Assembly: GCF_003001955.1 (NCBI RefSeq)
Contig: NZ_PVNH01000001.1
Location: forward strand, 434,001-498,000
Reading direction: 5' to 3'
Length of the DNA: 64,000 bases
DNA from: Prauserella shujinwangii
GTDB taxonomy: Bacteria > Actinomycetota > Actinomycetes > Mycobacteriales > Pseudonocardiaceae
Under the pieces are notes generated by a model, which worked only from the letters and a program-made list of their open reading frames with translations, was not told the DNA's origin and searched no databases. Position 1 is the stretch's first letter. Each line of letters opens with the position of its first letter. Made by a program: the position numbers and the translations under genes. Positions 44,409 to 52,371 of the stretch are shown here, in pieces.

Positions 44409-46316
44409 GTGACGTTGCTGGAGTCGGTGCACGGACCGGACGACCTGAAGCGGATGGATCACGAGCAGCTGGGGGCGCTGGCTGGGGAGATCAGGGAGTT
44501 CCTCGTCGAGAAAGTGTGCAGGAACGGCGGTCATCTCGGGCCCAACCTCGGTGTGGTGGAACTGACACTCGCGTTGCACCGGGTGTTCGACTCGCCGCGG
44601 GACGCGCTGCTCTACGACGTCGGCCACCAGTCCTACGTGCACAAGATCGTGACCGGCAGGCACCGGGACTTCGACACCCTGCGCCAGCTGGGCGGCATCG
44701 CGGGCTATCCCGCGCGCGCCGAGAGCGAGCACGACCTCGTCGAGAACAGTCACGCCTCCACCGCCCTGTCCTACGCCGACGGCCTGGCCAAGGCGTTCCA
44801 GCTCGCGGGTGGCGGCAGGCACGCGGTCGCCGTCGTGGGGGACGGCGCGCTCACCGGCGGCATGTGCTGGGAGGCGCTGAACAACATCGCCGCGCACCCC
44901 GAGCGCCCCGTTGTCATCGTGGTCAACGACAACGGCCGGTCGTACTCGCCGACGATCGGCGGTTTCGCCGAGCACCTCGCTGCTCTGCGGCTGCGTCCCA
45001 GCTACGAGAAGCTGCTCCTCGGCGGGCGTGAGCTGCTGCAGAGCACCCCGGTCGTCGGCAAGCCGATCTACGCGGCGCTGCACGCGGCGAAGGCGGGCCT
45101 GAAGGACGCCATCAGCCCGCAGGTGATGTTCTCCGACCTCGGCCTGAAGTACCTCGGCCCGGTGGACGGTCACGACCTGCCCGCCCTCGAGCGCGCACTG
45201 CAGAGCGCGAAGTCGTTCGGCGGGGCGGTGATCGTGCACGCGGTGACCGAGAAGGGGCACGGCTACCCGCCCGCGGTCAACCACGAGGCCGACCAGATGC
45301 ACCAGACCGACCCGATCGACCCGGCGACCGGGCTGCCGCCGAAGAAGGGCCCGAGCTGGACGTCCGTCTTCAGCGACGAGCTGACCCGTATCGGCGCCGA
45401 GCGCGACGACGTCGTGGCCATCACCGCCGCCATGCTGCGCTCCACCGGCCTGCACACGTTCGCCGAGGCCTACCCGGACCGCTGGTTCGACGTGGGCATC
45501 GCCGAGCAGCACGCGGTGACCTCGGCGGCCGGGCTCGCCATGGGCGGGCTGCACCCTGTGGTCGCGGTGTACTCGACGTTCCTCAACCGCGCCTTCGACC
45601 AGGCGCTCATGGACGTGGCGCTGCACCGCCAGCCCGTCACGTTCGTCCTCGACCGGGCGGGCATCACCGGCCCCGACGGGCCGAGCCACCACGGCATGTG
45701 GGACCTGTCCCTGCTGGGCATGGTGCCCGGGATGCGGGTGGCCGCGCCCCGGGACGCGCAGACCCTGCGGGAGGAGCTGCGCGAGGCCGTGGCCGTGTCC
45801 GACGGGCCGACCGCGCTGCGGTTCTCCAAGGGCGGCGTGGTCGAGTCGGTGCCCGCGCTGGAGCGGGCGGGCACGGTGGACGTGCTGCGCCGGGGTGCCA
45901 GCGAGGACGTGCTGCTCGTCGCCGTCGGCGCGTTCGCGCGGCTGGGCCTGGCCGCGGCCGACCGGCTCGCGGACCAGGGCATCGGCGTGACCGTGGTGGA
46001 CCCGCGCTGGGTCGTCCCCGTCCCGGAGGAGCTGGCGGGGCTCGCGGCGCGGCACCGGCTCGTCGTGTCCGTGGAGGACAGTGGCAGGCACGGCGGCTTC
46101 GGCTCCGCGCTGGCGGCGGCGTTGCGGGACGCCGACTGCGACGTCCCGCTGCGGGACATCGCGGTGCCGCAGCGGTTCCACGCGCACGGCACGCGCGAGG
46201 AGGTGCTCGCGTCGGTCGGGCTCACCGCGCAGGACGTGGCCCGCAAGGTCACCGAGTGGGCCGCCACCCGCCTCGGCGAACCGCAGCACACCGCGGTCGA
46301 GTCCCCTCAGGACTGA
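44409..46316 (+). CDS. dxs: 1-deoxy-D-xylulose-5-phosphate synthase
   Basis: 635 aa from GTG 44409 with GGTGGAG upstream. Thiamine diphosphate enzyme condensing pyruvate with glyceraldehyde 3-phosphate, the first step of the MEP isoprenoid pathway. N-terminal domain: [36 protein letters not shown] and the ThDP/Mg motif [20 protein letters not shown]. Middle domain: [20 protein letters not shown] with the cofactor glutamate. C-terminal transketolase domain from about residue 500. Length is typical. Corresponds to dxs1 (Rv2682c), continuing the conserved block. A long hairpin follows its stop. Confidence 0.96.
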   Translation: MTLLESVHGPDDLKRMDHEQLGALAGEIREFLVEKVCRNGGHLGPNLGVVELTLALHRVFDSPRDALLYDVGHQSYVHKIVTGRHRDFDTLRQLGGIAGYPARAESEHDLVENSHASTALSYADGLAKAFQLAGGGRHAVAVVGDGALTGGMCWEALNNIAAHPERPVVIVVNDNGRSYSPTIGGFAEHLAALRLRPSYEKLLLGGRELLQSTPVVGKPIYAALHAAKAGLKDAISPQVMFSDLGLKYLGPVDGHDLPALERALQSAKSFGGAVIVHAVTEKGHGYPPAVNHEADQMHQTDPIDPATGLPPKKGPSWTSVFSDELTRIGAERDDVVAITAAMLRSTGLHTFAEAYPDRWFDVGIAEQHAVTSAAGLAMGGLHPVVAVYSTFLNRAFDQALMDVALHRQPVTFVLDRAGITGPDGPSHHGMWDLSLLGMVPGMRVAAPRDAQTLREELREAVAVSDGPTALRFSKGGVVESVPALERAGTVDVLRRGASEDVLLVAVGAFARLGLAAADRLADQGIGVTVVDPRWVVPVPEELAGLAARHRLVVSVEDSGRHGGFGSALAAALRDADCDVPLRDIAVPQRFHAHGTREEVLASVGLTAQDVARKVTEWAATRLGEPQHTAVESPQD

Positions 46317-46328
46317 GCCGCTCGTTCC

Positions 46329-46375
46329 CCCCAGGCCACCTTGGTCGCGCTCAACGCGACCAAGGTGGCCTTGGG
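46329..46375. terminator. Long hairpin after dxs (AGGCCACCTT core)
   Basis: Arms 46329-46349 and 46355-46375 pair with one mismatch around a 5-nt CTCAA loop. Core AGGCCACCTTGGTCGCG. It sits between dxs and the convergent small membrane gene and is related to the hairpin at 17734-17780. Confidence 0.85.
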
Positions 46376-46384
46376 GACAGCCGT

Positions 46385-46792
46385 TCAGCGGGTGTGGGAG
46401 CCCGGGACGGACCGGCTGCCGCCGAGGTCGGCCACGAGCAGCACCAGCAGCAGTGCCTCGATGCCCTTCGTCGCGAGGCCGAAGTCGCCCCAGTGCCCGG
46501 AGAATCCCGGGAAGCCGATCGTGCGGGTCGCGAAGTACCCGGCGAGCAGCCCCGCCACCAGCAGGATGCCCGCCCACCGGGTCAGCTTGCCCGTCGGCAC
46601 GGCGGGGGAGCCGAACACCCCGTAGGTGAGCGCCAGCCCGAGCGTGCTCAGGAAGAGGACCGAGAACACGAACAGGATGCCCAGATAGCGCGCCTGGGCG
46701 AAGTGTTCGGGAGTGACCGCCGCGTGCAGCATGCCGTCGGCGAAGGCGAGGCCCGCCGCGGTCAGCCGCAGCAGGATACGCAGACCGCTCAT
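46385..46792 (-). CDS. Small four-helix membrane protein, unknown function
   Basis: 135 aa from ATG 46792 (GGAAAGG upstream; GTG 46795 also fits). Four hydrophobic segments: LRILLRLTAAGLAFADGMLH, YLGILFVFSVLFLSTLGLAL, WAGILLVAGLLAGYFAT and EALLLVLLVADLGG. The first contains an Asp and His (ADGMLHAA) and is followed by VTPEHFAQARY. I do not recognise a named family; size and topology recall DoxX-like or small cytochrome-associated membrane proteins. It is at the edge of the redox cluster but separated from it by about 250 bp and a hairpin. Confidence 0.65.
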   Translation of the reverse strand: MSGLRILLRLTAAGLAFADGMLHAAVTPEHFAQARYLGILFVFSVLFLSTLGLALTYGVFGSPAVPTGKLTRWAGILLVAGLLAGYFATRTIGFPGFSGHWGDFGLATKGIEALLLVLLVADLGGSRSVPGSHTR

Positions 46793-47026
46793 CACCAGAC
46801 CTTTCCGGCGTCGGGTACGGGACGGACGTGCGTACCCGGGCCGGTGGCACGTCAAACGGCACCCGGCTCGTCCCATCGGGTCAGCCTGTGCCGCGGTCCT
46901 CCGGTGCCCGGCGTGACCGGTGCCGTCGCCCCGCGCCTCGGCCGCGTCCCGGCGCCGGGCAGCGAACCGGCCCGGCCCGGACGTCCACAGTGGATCGCCG
47001 GCGCGGGCACGCGGCACTGGTGGCCC

Positions 47027-47072
47027 GGACCGGCCGGATCGAGCGCGCCCTCAACGTCGATCCGGCCGGTCC
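47027..47072. terminator. Perfect 16-bp hairpin ending the redox operon
   Basis: GGACCGGCCGGATCGA (47027-47042) pairs perfectly with 47057-47072, 14-nt loop. The microprotein stop codon (47051-47053) lies in the loop, so translation would reach the hairpin. The 230 bp between here and the small membrane gene show no gene. Confidence 0.75.
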
Positions 47073-47245
47073 GGAGTCGCGGGCGGGGCCGTGGCGCGCG
47101 CCGCGCTGGGGTGCTGCCGCAGGTCCGCGTACAGGCACCGGTGCAGCCTGCCGCCCGGGGCGGTGACGGCGGCGAGGTGCTCGCGCCACGGGCCCGGCGG
47201 CCGGCCCTCGCCGCCGTCCGGGGGCCCGGCGTGGCCCGCGGTCAC
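47051..47245 (-). CDS. Possible 64-residue microprotein after the ferredoxin reductase
   Basis: 64 aa from GTG 47245, overlapping the reductase stop by 4 nt (GTGA), the same coupling used by neighbouring genes. Third codon positions are almost all G or C. Reads TAGHAGPPDGGEGRPPGPWR then HLAAVTAPGGRLHRCLYADL, one cysteine. It is not recognised. The terminator stem begins within its last codons. It may instead be untranslated 3' DNA. Confidence 0.4.
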   Translation of the reverse strand: MTAGHAGPPDGGEGRPPGPWREHLAAVTAPGGRLHRCLYADLRQHPSAARATAPPATPDRPDRR

Positions 47246-48480
47246 GGCACCGTCTCCGGCACGGTGTCCGGGACCAGCGGTACCCCGGCGGCGGGAACGC
47301 TCGTCCCGGTGTGCTCCGGAGCGGGCAGCCGCCGTTCCAGCTCCGCGGTCCAGCGCAGCATCGCGCGTGGCCGATCCCAGCCGCACACGCCCACGAGCTC
47401 ACCCGCCCGGACGAAGCCGGTGATGCCGTCGGCGAGCGGCACGGTGTCGTCGGCGAGCGCGGGCAGGCCCGCCATCTGCAACCGCACCTCGTACAGGCTG
47501 GACCAGGCGCGCGGCAGGGGTGTGAACGGCCGTGCCCCGGCGCGCCCGGCGAGCAGGTTCTCCGCGGCGGCGCGCCCGCTCTCCACTGCGTTGAGCCAGT
47601 GCTCGACCCGGCGTGGCACGTCGTCGAACCGCAGGTTGGGCCACCGCGCCACGTCGCCCGCCACCACCACGTCGTCGGCGCCGACCGCGAACAGCGTCGG
47701 TTCGCACAGCACGCCGTCGTCCAGGGTCAGGCCGGAGCCGCGCAGCCAGTCGACGGCGGGCACGCTGCCGATGGCGAGGACGACGCAGCTCGCGACCACC
47801 AGCTGGTTGTTCGTCAGGTGCAGTCCGAAGGTGTCCTTGGTGGTGATCCAGTGCCGCACCTCGGTGCGCATCGCCAGTGCGGCGCGATGGCTCCGGTGCA
47901 GATCGGTCACCGATTCCGCGACGCGCGGGCCGAAGCGGTACAGCGGGGCGCGGGCGTGCCCGACGAGGGTGACGTCCCGGCCCATCTGGCGCATGCTCGC
48001 GGCGAACTCGTTGCCGATGAGCCCGCCGCCGATGACCACCGCGGGTTTGCTGCTCGTGGCGAGCGCCCTGCGGACCGCGGCCGCGTCCTCCACGGTCCGC
48101 AGCACCCGCACCCGGGGATCGTGCCGGGGCGAGCCCGGCAGGTGCCGGGGCACCACTCCGGTGGCCACGACGAGCCCGTCGTACCACAGTTCCTCGCCGC
48201 CGGGCAGGTGCACGACCCGCTGCGCCGTGTCCAGGTGGGTGGCCCGCGTGCCGAGCCGCCAGTGCACGTCGAGATCCACATAGGACTGAAGCGTCACGTC
48301 GCCGGGCCGGGCGATGCCCTGCACCAGCTGCTTCGACACCGTCGGCCGGTGGTAGGGGCGCCGCGCCTCGTCGCCGATGAGCACCACCTCGCCGTCGAAG
48401 CCGAGCTCGCGCAGCCGCTCCGCCGCGCGCAGCCCGGCGACGCCCGCGCCCACGATCACGATCCGGTCGCCGTCACTCAT
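47242..48480 (-). CDS. FAD-dependent ferredoxin reductase
   Basis: 412 aa. FAD site RIVIVGAGVAGLRAAERLRE, the segment RRPYHRPTVSKQLVQG typical of putidaredoxin-reductase-like enzymes, NAD site AVVIGGGLIGNEFAASMRQM, and FAVGADDVVVAGDVARWPNL. C-terminal reductase domain from about residue 310 (PRAWSSLYEVRLQMAGLP). Transfers electrons from NAD(P)H to a ferredoxin; the ferredoxin is encoded next to it with an ATGA overlap. No cytochrome P450 gene is nearby, so electrons probably go to the membrane cytochrome of the same operon. Confidence 0.88.
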   Translation of the reverse strand: MSDGDRIVIVGAGVAGLRAAERLRELGFDGEVVLIGDEARRPYHRPTVSKQLVQGIARPGDVTLQSYVDLDVHWRLGTRATHLDTAQRVVHLPGGEELWYDGLVVATGVVPRHLPGSPRHDPRVRVLRTVEDAAAVRRALATSSKPAVVIGGGLIGNEFAASMRQMGRDVTLVGHARAPLYRFGPRVAESVTDLHRSHRAALAMRTEVRHWITTKDTFGLHLTNNQLVVASCVVLAIGSVPAVDWLRGSGLTLDDGVLCEPTLFAVGADDVVVAGDVARWPNLRFDDVPRRVEHWLNAVESGRAAAENLLAGRAGARPFTPLPRAWSSLYEVRLQMAGLPALADDTVPLADGITGFVRAGELVGVCGWDRPRAMLRWTAELERRLPAPEHTGTSVPAAGVPLVPDTVPETVP

Positions 48481-48710
48481 CGTCCGGTCACCCCTGTCAG
48501 CGCGATGGCCTGCATCGGGCAGCACCGGGCGGCGGCCGCGGCCTGCTCGATCTCGTGCGGTTGTGCCCGTCTGCGGTACCGCAGGCGCCCGTCGCGCCGC
48601 AGCTGGAACAGCGCGGGCGCTTCCCACTCGCAGAGGCCGAACCGTTCGCAGCGCTCGTTGTCCACGCTGATCCGGGGGCCCTCGGCTCGCATCCGCATCC
48701 GCCCGGCCAT
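48477..48710 (-). CDS. Three-cysteine ferredoxin ([3Fe-4S] type)
   Basis: 77 aa. ISVDNERCERFGLCEWEAPALF and AAARCCPMQAIAL give C-x5-C and a CP near the end, the pattern of P450-type ferredoxins such as SoyB with a [3Fe-4S] cluster. The N-terminal RMRMRAEGP extension is short and basic. Start ATG overlaps the stop of the membrane cytochrome gene (TGATG), and its stop overlaps the reductase start, so it is translated between its probable electron acceptor and donor. Confidence 0.88.
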   Translation of the reverse strand: MAGRMRMRAEGPRISVDNERCERFGLCEWEAPALFQLRRDGRLRYRRRAQPHEIEQAAAAARCCPMQAIALTGVTGR

Positions 48711-49315
48711 CACACCTGCTCCTCGACCAGGCCGATGCGTTCGAGCACCCGCACGGGCAGGAAGCGCAGCACCGCGAGCGTGAGCGCGGGCACCAGCAGC
48801 GTGACGCCGCCCAGCCACAGCAGCGCGAGGCGGCCGTTGGCGATCGCGCCGAACAGGGAGTGCAGCACGAGCAGGGCGAACGCGGGGTAGGCGAGGCGGT
48901 GCAGCCACAGCCAGCGCCGGTAGGTCGTCCACCGGAGCAGGCTGGCGGTCACGGCCACGGCGATGGCGAGTTCGAGCCCGATGATGCCCATGCTGTGCCG
49001 GGCGAGCGTTCCGGGCAGCAAGGGGATCGCCAGCCGGGCGATGCTGAACGTCCCCGCCGTCACGAACAGGAAGCCCGCGGCGTGGACGACGCCGAAGGCG
49101 ATCGCGAGCGTGGCGAGCGCCGTGTGCCCGGTGCGCATGGCCTTGCGCCCGCACAGGTGCTGCACCCAGCCGGTGGCGGTGAGGACACCCCAGCACAGCG
49201 TCAGGCACATCAGTGCGTACGACAGCCGGGCGGAGAACGCCGCGACGTAGCGCAGTCCCTGGTCCGCCGCGGGCTGGGTGAGGTGCAGCACGGCCTGGTC
49301 CCATCCGTCAGGCAT
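48710..49315 (-). CDS. Ferric-reductase-like membrane cytochrome b
   Basis: 201 aa with about six membrane segments. Two helices hold spaced histidines suitable for heme: GHTALATLAIAFGVVHAAGF and WLHRLAYPAFALLVLHSLFG, as in the FRD/YedZ-like ferric reductase family. Start ATG 49315 has GGGAGACAG upstream. It lacks cytoplasmic FAD/NAD domains, which could be replaced by the ferredoxin and reductase encoded directly downstream. Probably moves electrons across the membrane to an extracytoplasmic acceptor, which is inference. Confidence 0.78.
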   Translation of the reverse strand: MPDGWDQAVLHLTQPAADQGLRYVAAFSARLSYALMCLTLCWGVLTATGWVQHLCGRKAMRTGHTALATLAIAFGVVHAAGFLFVTAGTFSIARLAIPLLPGTLARHSMGIIGLELAIAVAVTASLLRWTTYRRWLWLHRLAYPAFALLVLHSLFGAIANGRLALLWLGGVTLLVPALTLAVLRFLPVRVLERIGLVEEQV

Positions 49316-50051
49316 GGCTGTCTCCCGATCTGGTGGTGTGGGTGGGTTCGCGCGCCGCTCTGGCGCGGGCGTTGCCCGCCAGCCGGAGCAGCAGGAGCGT
49401 CGCCCCGCAGACGAGGGCCCCGAGGACGGCGAGCACGGCGACATCGCTCGCCTCGACGTCGAGCGCGGCGCCCGCCGAGGTGGCGGAGGCGTCGAGCACC
49501 GGGGCCGGGAACCGCTCGTAGTCGAACAGCCCCGTGCTCTCCAGCAGGGTCATGTGCCGCAGCACGGCGGCGTTCGCGGTGGTGGCGTACGCGCGGATCT
49601 CCTCGTGCCGCGTGCCCGAGCGGACCTGCGCGATGAACGAGAAGATCTTGCCGTGCGCGATGCGCAGCCGGTCGACGAAGATCCGGTCGAACTCGGCGCC
49701 CTGCGCGGCTCGCATCTCGTCGAGCCAGCGCAGCTGGTCGACGGTGGGCCGGTCCGGCAGCTCGACGTCGAGGCGCTCGGCCAGCTCCACCGTCTGCGCG
49801 TCCAGCCTGCCGTGGTCCACCAGCAGGGTCAGGCCGATCTCCCGGACGCGGGAGTGCGTGCCCGAGGTGCGCGCCCAGTCCGACGACGGCATCTCCCAGA
49901 GACCGGCCTGCCGGACCCGGACGAGCAGCTCCCGGTCGGTGTCCGACAGCGGCGCGGCCGCCGCGCGCGCGGGCAGCGCCTGGGCCAGCAGGAGCAGGAG
50001 GAGCACGGTGAGCGCGCGGCGCCGCCGCCCTCGGTCACGCTCCGCCGGCAT
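49308..50051 (-). CDS. Secreted, membrane-anchored DUF4142 protein
   Basis: 247 aa. Signal peptide (RRRRALTVLLLLLLAQALPA, cleaved near ARAAAAP), then a helical DUF4142 domain (residues 35-185): LSDTDRELLVRVRQAGLWEM, GLTLLVDHGRLDAQTVELA, RIAHGKIFSFIAQVRSG and NAAVLRHMTLLESTG. A C-terminal membrane segment (VAVLAVLGALVCGATLLLLR) with a basic tail anchors it outside the cell. DUF4142 is ferritin-like in fold; catalytic metal ligands are not evident. Overlaps the cytochrome start by 8 bp and the lipoprotein stop by 17 bp. Confidence 0.8.
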   Translation of the reverse strand: MPAERDRGRRRRALTVLLLLLLAQALPARAAAAPLSDTDRELLVRVRQAGLWEMPSSDWARTSGTHSRVREIGLTLLVDHGRLDAQTVELAERLDVELPDRPTVDQLRWLDEMRAAQGAEFDRIFVDRLRIAHGKIFSFIAQVRSGTRHEEIRAYATTANAAVLRHMTLLESTGLFDYERFPAPVLDASATSAGAALDVEASDVAVLAVLGALVCGATLLLLRLAGNARARAAREPTHTTRSGDSHA

Positions 50052-50580
50052 CGGCGTCCTCCGGGGTCTTCGCGGCGCGGACCTTCCCGCCGTCCGGGGC
50101 GATGGGGAACCAGACGTCGTCGACGCCCTGGCCCGCGGTCTGCCCCGCCATCTCGTCGCCGGAGTACCGGTAGAGGGGCCAGCCCGCGAGCGTGAGCTGG
50201 TCGGTGCCGTCGGGCCGGGTGGTGGTGCCGACCAGTGCCGGGTCGACGCCGGAGAGGGCCGGTTCGCCGCGGGCGCGCACGGGCAGCCAGGTCTCGGCGC
50301 AGCGCCCGGTGCAGACGGAGCGGGGCGGGTCATTGTCGTCGCGGTCGTGGCGGTAGATCGCGTGCCCGGCACTGTCGACGACGATCCAGCCGATGTCGAA
50401 CGCCTCGGCGGCCTGCAGGGTCGCCGGCGCCTCCGGGTCGGTGGAACCGTGCGGCGCCGATCCGGACGAGTAGTAGCCGCCGTACGAGCCGGTCTCGTCG
50501 CAGGCGGCCGTGGGGGCCAGCGCGAGGACGGCGAGCGCGGGAGCGAGCACGCGCCGGGTGGCGCGGCGGGGCGGTGTCAT
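50035..50580 (-). CDS. Single-repeat lipoprotein of the COG4315/PF03640 type
   Basis: 181 aa from ATG 50580 (AGGAGGAAG upstream). Signal peptide with lipobox-like TAAC at about residue 27. One secreted repeat of unknown function: VVDSAGHAIYRHDRDDNDPP, VCTGRCAETWLPV, LSGVDPALVGTTTRPDGTDQ and AGWPLYRYSGDEMAGQTAGQ, ending GVDDVWFPIAPDGGKV. The same repeat occurs twice in the lipoprotein at 53990. First gene of the leftward operon. The two cysteines in the repeat may form a disulfide. Biochemical role unknown. Confidence 0.85.
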   Translation of the reverse strand: MTPPRRATRRVLAPALAVLALAPTAACDETGSYGGYYSSGSAPHGSTDPEAPATLQAAEAFDIGWIVVDSAGHAIYRHDRDDNDPPRSVCTGRCAETWLPVRARGEPALSGVDPALVGTTTRPDGTDQLTLAGWPLYRYSGDEMAGQTAGQGVDDVWFPIAPDGGKVRAAKTPEDADAGGA

Positions 50581-50650
50581 GACTTCCTCCTGTCGGGGGC
50601 CAGGGGCGTGCGCCATCGCCATGGAAGCAGCTCATGAGGGCGCAGTTCAT

Positions 50651-50679
50651 CCACTGTGGACAAATTGTGTCCATAGTGG
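50651..50679. promoter_or_regulatory. 29-bp palindrome between the divergent redox/sigma arms
   Basis: CCACTGTGGACA, 5-nt AATTG, TGTCCATAGTGG: 12-bp arms with one mismatch, 71 bp from the leftward lipoprotein start and 162 bp from the sigma gene. AT-rich centre. Looks like an operator for a dimeric regulator. The remainder of the 260-bp gap shows no gene. Confidence 0.7.
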
Positions 50680-50840
50680 AGTTCCCGGGCGTCGCGGGGG
50701 AACGACGTCGTGCGGGAGGTATGGGATTGTCGGGGCCTTTCGGAGGGGGATACGGCCGAAGCGGGGAGACGGTTCAAAAAAAGATCTCACGGCATTCGAT
50801 CGCCGTGGAGGCTGGACGAACCACCGGTCGCACCACAAGG

Positions 50841-51401
50841 ATGTGCCCCGTGGGACGCCACAGCCGAACGCTGCAACCCGTGGACGAACGGGCCGCCCCG
50901 CCGAAACCGCACGACGATCTCGCCGAGTCGCTGTACGCGGAGTTCGGTCGCCCACTGCTGGGCTTCGTGCTGACCCTGACCGGCAACGACCGGCAGTGGG
51001 CCGAGGACGTGGTGCAGGAGACGCTCATCCGTGCCTGGCGCAACGCCGACAAGCTCGACCGCGATCCCGAGATGCTGCGGGCGTGGCTCTACACGGTGGC
51101 CAGGCGCATCGTGATCGACGGCTGGCGCAGCAGGCGCGCGCGCCCGCAGGAGGTCGAGGAGGCCGCGGCCGAGGCCGTGGGCGTGCCCGACGAGTCGGAC
51201 CGGACCCTCGCGGCGATGGTGGTCTACGAGGCGCTGCGCAACCTCTCGCCGGAGCAGCGGGAGGCCGTGTCGCAGACCTACCTGCGCGACCGGACCGTGA
51301 ACGAGGTCGCGGCGACGCTGGGCGTCCCGCCCGGCACGGTCAAGTCGAGGATCTACCACGCGGTGCGCGCGCTGCGCCGGGCACTGCAGGATCGGGGGTG
51401 A
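50841..51401 (+). CDS. ECF sigma factor (SigL-like)
   Basis: 186 aa from ATG 50841; GTG 50850 or 50880 are alternatives because the ribosome site is weak. Region 2: SLYAEFGRPLLGFVLTLTGN, WAEDVVQETLIRAWRNADKL, RAWLYTVARRIVIDGWR. Region 4: LRNLSPEQREAVSQTYLRDR, VNEVAATLGVPPGTVKSRIY. Followed 1 nt later by a zinc anti-sigma gene, the arrangement of SigL-RslA in mycobacteria, which responds to envelope redox conditions. Likely to drive the two TGAACY-N16-CGTRTY promoters downstream, possibly also its own operon. Confidence 0.9.
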   Translation: MCPVGRHSRTLQPVDERAAPPKPHDDLAESLYAEFGRPLLGFVLTLTGNDRQWAEDVVQETLIRAWRNADKLDRDPEMLRAWLYTVARRIVIDGWRSRRARPQEVEEAAAEAVGVPDESDRTLAAMVVYEALRNLSPEQREAVSQTYLRDRTVNEVAATLGVPPGTVKSRIYHAVRALRRALQDRG

Positions 51402-51402
51402 G

Positions 51403-52137
51403 GTGACCATGGCCGGTGCCGCGCACACGGATGTGGCCGCCTACGTGCTCGGAGTCCTCGACGACGCCGAGAACGCGGCCTTCGAGGCGCACCTGCTCGA
51501 CTGCCCGCACTGTCAGCTCGACCTGCTGGAGCTGTACGAGCTGCCCGACGTGCTGGACCGGATCCGGCAGCGCTGGCCGGAACCGCCCGCGCCCGAGCCG
51601 GGCCCGCGAGTGCTGGAGGGCCTGCTCGGCGAGGTCGCCGCCACCCGGAGGAGGCGGCGCCGGATCGCCCGCGTCGCCGGGGTCGCGGCCGCGCTCCTCG
51701 TGCTCGCGGGCCCGCTGGTCACCTTGGCGGTCTCCGCTCCCGATCCCGGGGTGCCGCTGCCCAGGGCCGAGGCTCCGGTGGCGAGTGTGGCCGGCACCTC
51801 CGTGCCGCCGCCGGGCGAGGTGGACCTGTTCCGCCCGACGGAGGCGGACGCGGCGGCGAGTGCCGAGGTGGCGGTGCGGGCGACCGAGTGGGGCAGTGCC
51901 GTCGAGCTGCGGCTGGGCGGCGTCACCGGCCCCCTGCGGTGCGTGCTCGTCGCGATCGAGCGGGACGGCACCACCCATGTCGCGGCGGGCTGGACCGTGC
52001 CCGAGGAGGGCTACGGCGTTCCCGGGTCGCCCGAGCCGCTGCGGATCGTGGGCGGCGCCGGGCTCACCCCGGCGCAGATCGCGCGGTTCGAGGTGCGCAC
52101 CGACACCGGCACGGTGCTCGCCACGGTGGCGCGCTGA
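51403..52137 (+). CDS. Zinc-binding anti-sigma factor (RslA-like)
   Basis: 244 aa from GTG 51403 (ATG 51409 in frame). Cytoplasmic ZAS domain: AAYVLGVLDDAENAAFEAHL followed by LDCPHCQLDLLELYELPDVL, giving the HxxxCxxC motif that ties zinc and can release the sigma factor on oxidation. One membrane segment at about residues 86-107 (VAGVAAALLVLAGPLVTLAV). An extracytoplasmic domain follows, with GSAVELRLGGVTGPLRCVLV and GTTHVAAGWTVPE, resembling anti-sigma sensor domains. Partner of the sigma factor directly upstream. Confidence 0.9.
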   Translation: MTMAGAAHTDVAAYVLGVLDDAENAAFEAHLLDCPHCQLDLLELYELPDVLDRIRQRWPEPPAPEPGPRVLEGLLGEVAATRRRRRRIARVAGVAAALLVLAGPLVTLAVSAPDPGVPLPRAEAPVASVAGTSVPPPGEVDLFRPTEADAAASAEVAVRATEWGSAVELRLGGVTGPLRCVLVAIERDGTTHVAAGWTVPEEGYGVPGSPEPLRIVGGAGLTPAQIARFEVRTDTGTVLATVAR

Positions 52138-52160
52138 CCGCGGGCACCGCCCCACGTCAG

Positions 52161-52178
52161 ATAACGGAAGTATAACGG
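52161..52178 (+). promoter_or_regulatory. 11-bp-spaced direct repeat ATAACGG
   Basis: ATAACGG at 52161-52167 and 52172-52178, one helical turn apart, 14 bp upstream of the -35 of the ECF promoter. The spacing fits a tandem OmpR-family response regulator site; the regulator at 55624 is a candidate. Confidence 0.4.
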
Positions 52179-52191
52179 CGAGATCGCGTTT

Positions 52192-52219
52192 TGAACTACT
52201 CGCCTGCGGCCGCCGTATT
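52192..52219 (+). promoter_or_regulatory. ECF promoter of the DUF1996 gene
   Basis: TGAACT (52192-52197), 16-nt spacer, CGTATT (52214-52219). Same pattern as the promoter at 53904 and like mycobacterial SigL promoters (TGAACC-N16/17-CGTGTA, from memory). Predicted leader about 145 nt. Confidence 0.6.
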
Positions 52220-52371
52220 CCCCAGTGCCGCAACAAAACGGCGGCCCGGCGGTCCCGGATCCCTTGTGCGGACCGGGTTTCCCCCTCGCCGGAACAATCC
52301 CGACCCGTCGCCCCGCCGGTGCGTGCGCTGCTGCCGTGCCCGGGGCGGAACGTGAACGAGGTGAATGCCGC

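Noticed and set aside
42639-46862. A 1407-codon minus-strand frame running from the aldehyde dehydrogenase across dxs
   Set aside because: Only the first part (42639-44108) is the aldehyde dehydrogenase. The rest is antisense to dxs with low-complexity Arg/His/Val composition typical of shadow frames in high-GC DNA.
46828-47423. Plus-strand frames in the gap between the small membrane gene and the reductase
   Set aside because: Arg/Pro-rich, no ribosome site, overlap the reductase gene and terminator hairpin.
47242-48710. Ferredoxin and reductase as partners of a cytochrome P450
   Set aside because: No P450 signature (FxxGxxxCxG) is found in the window; the linked membrane cytochrome is the simpler partner.
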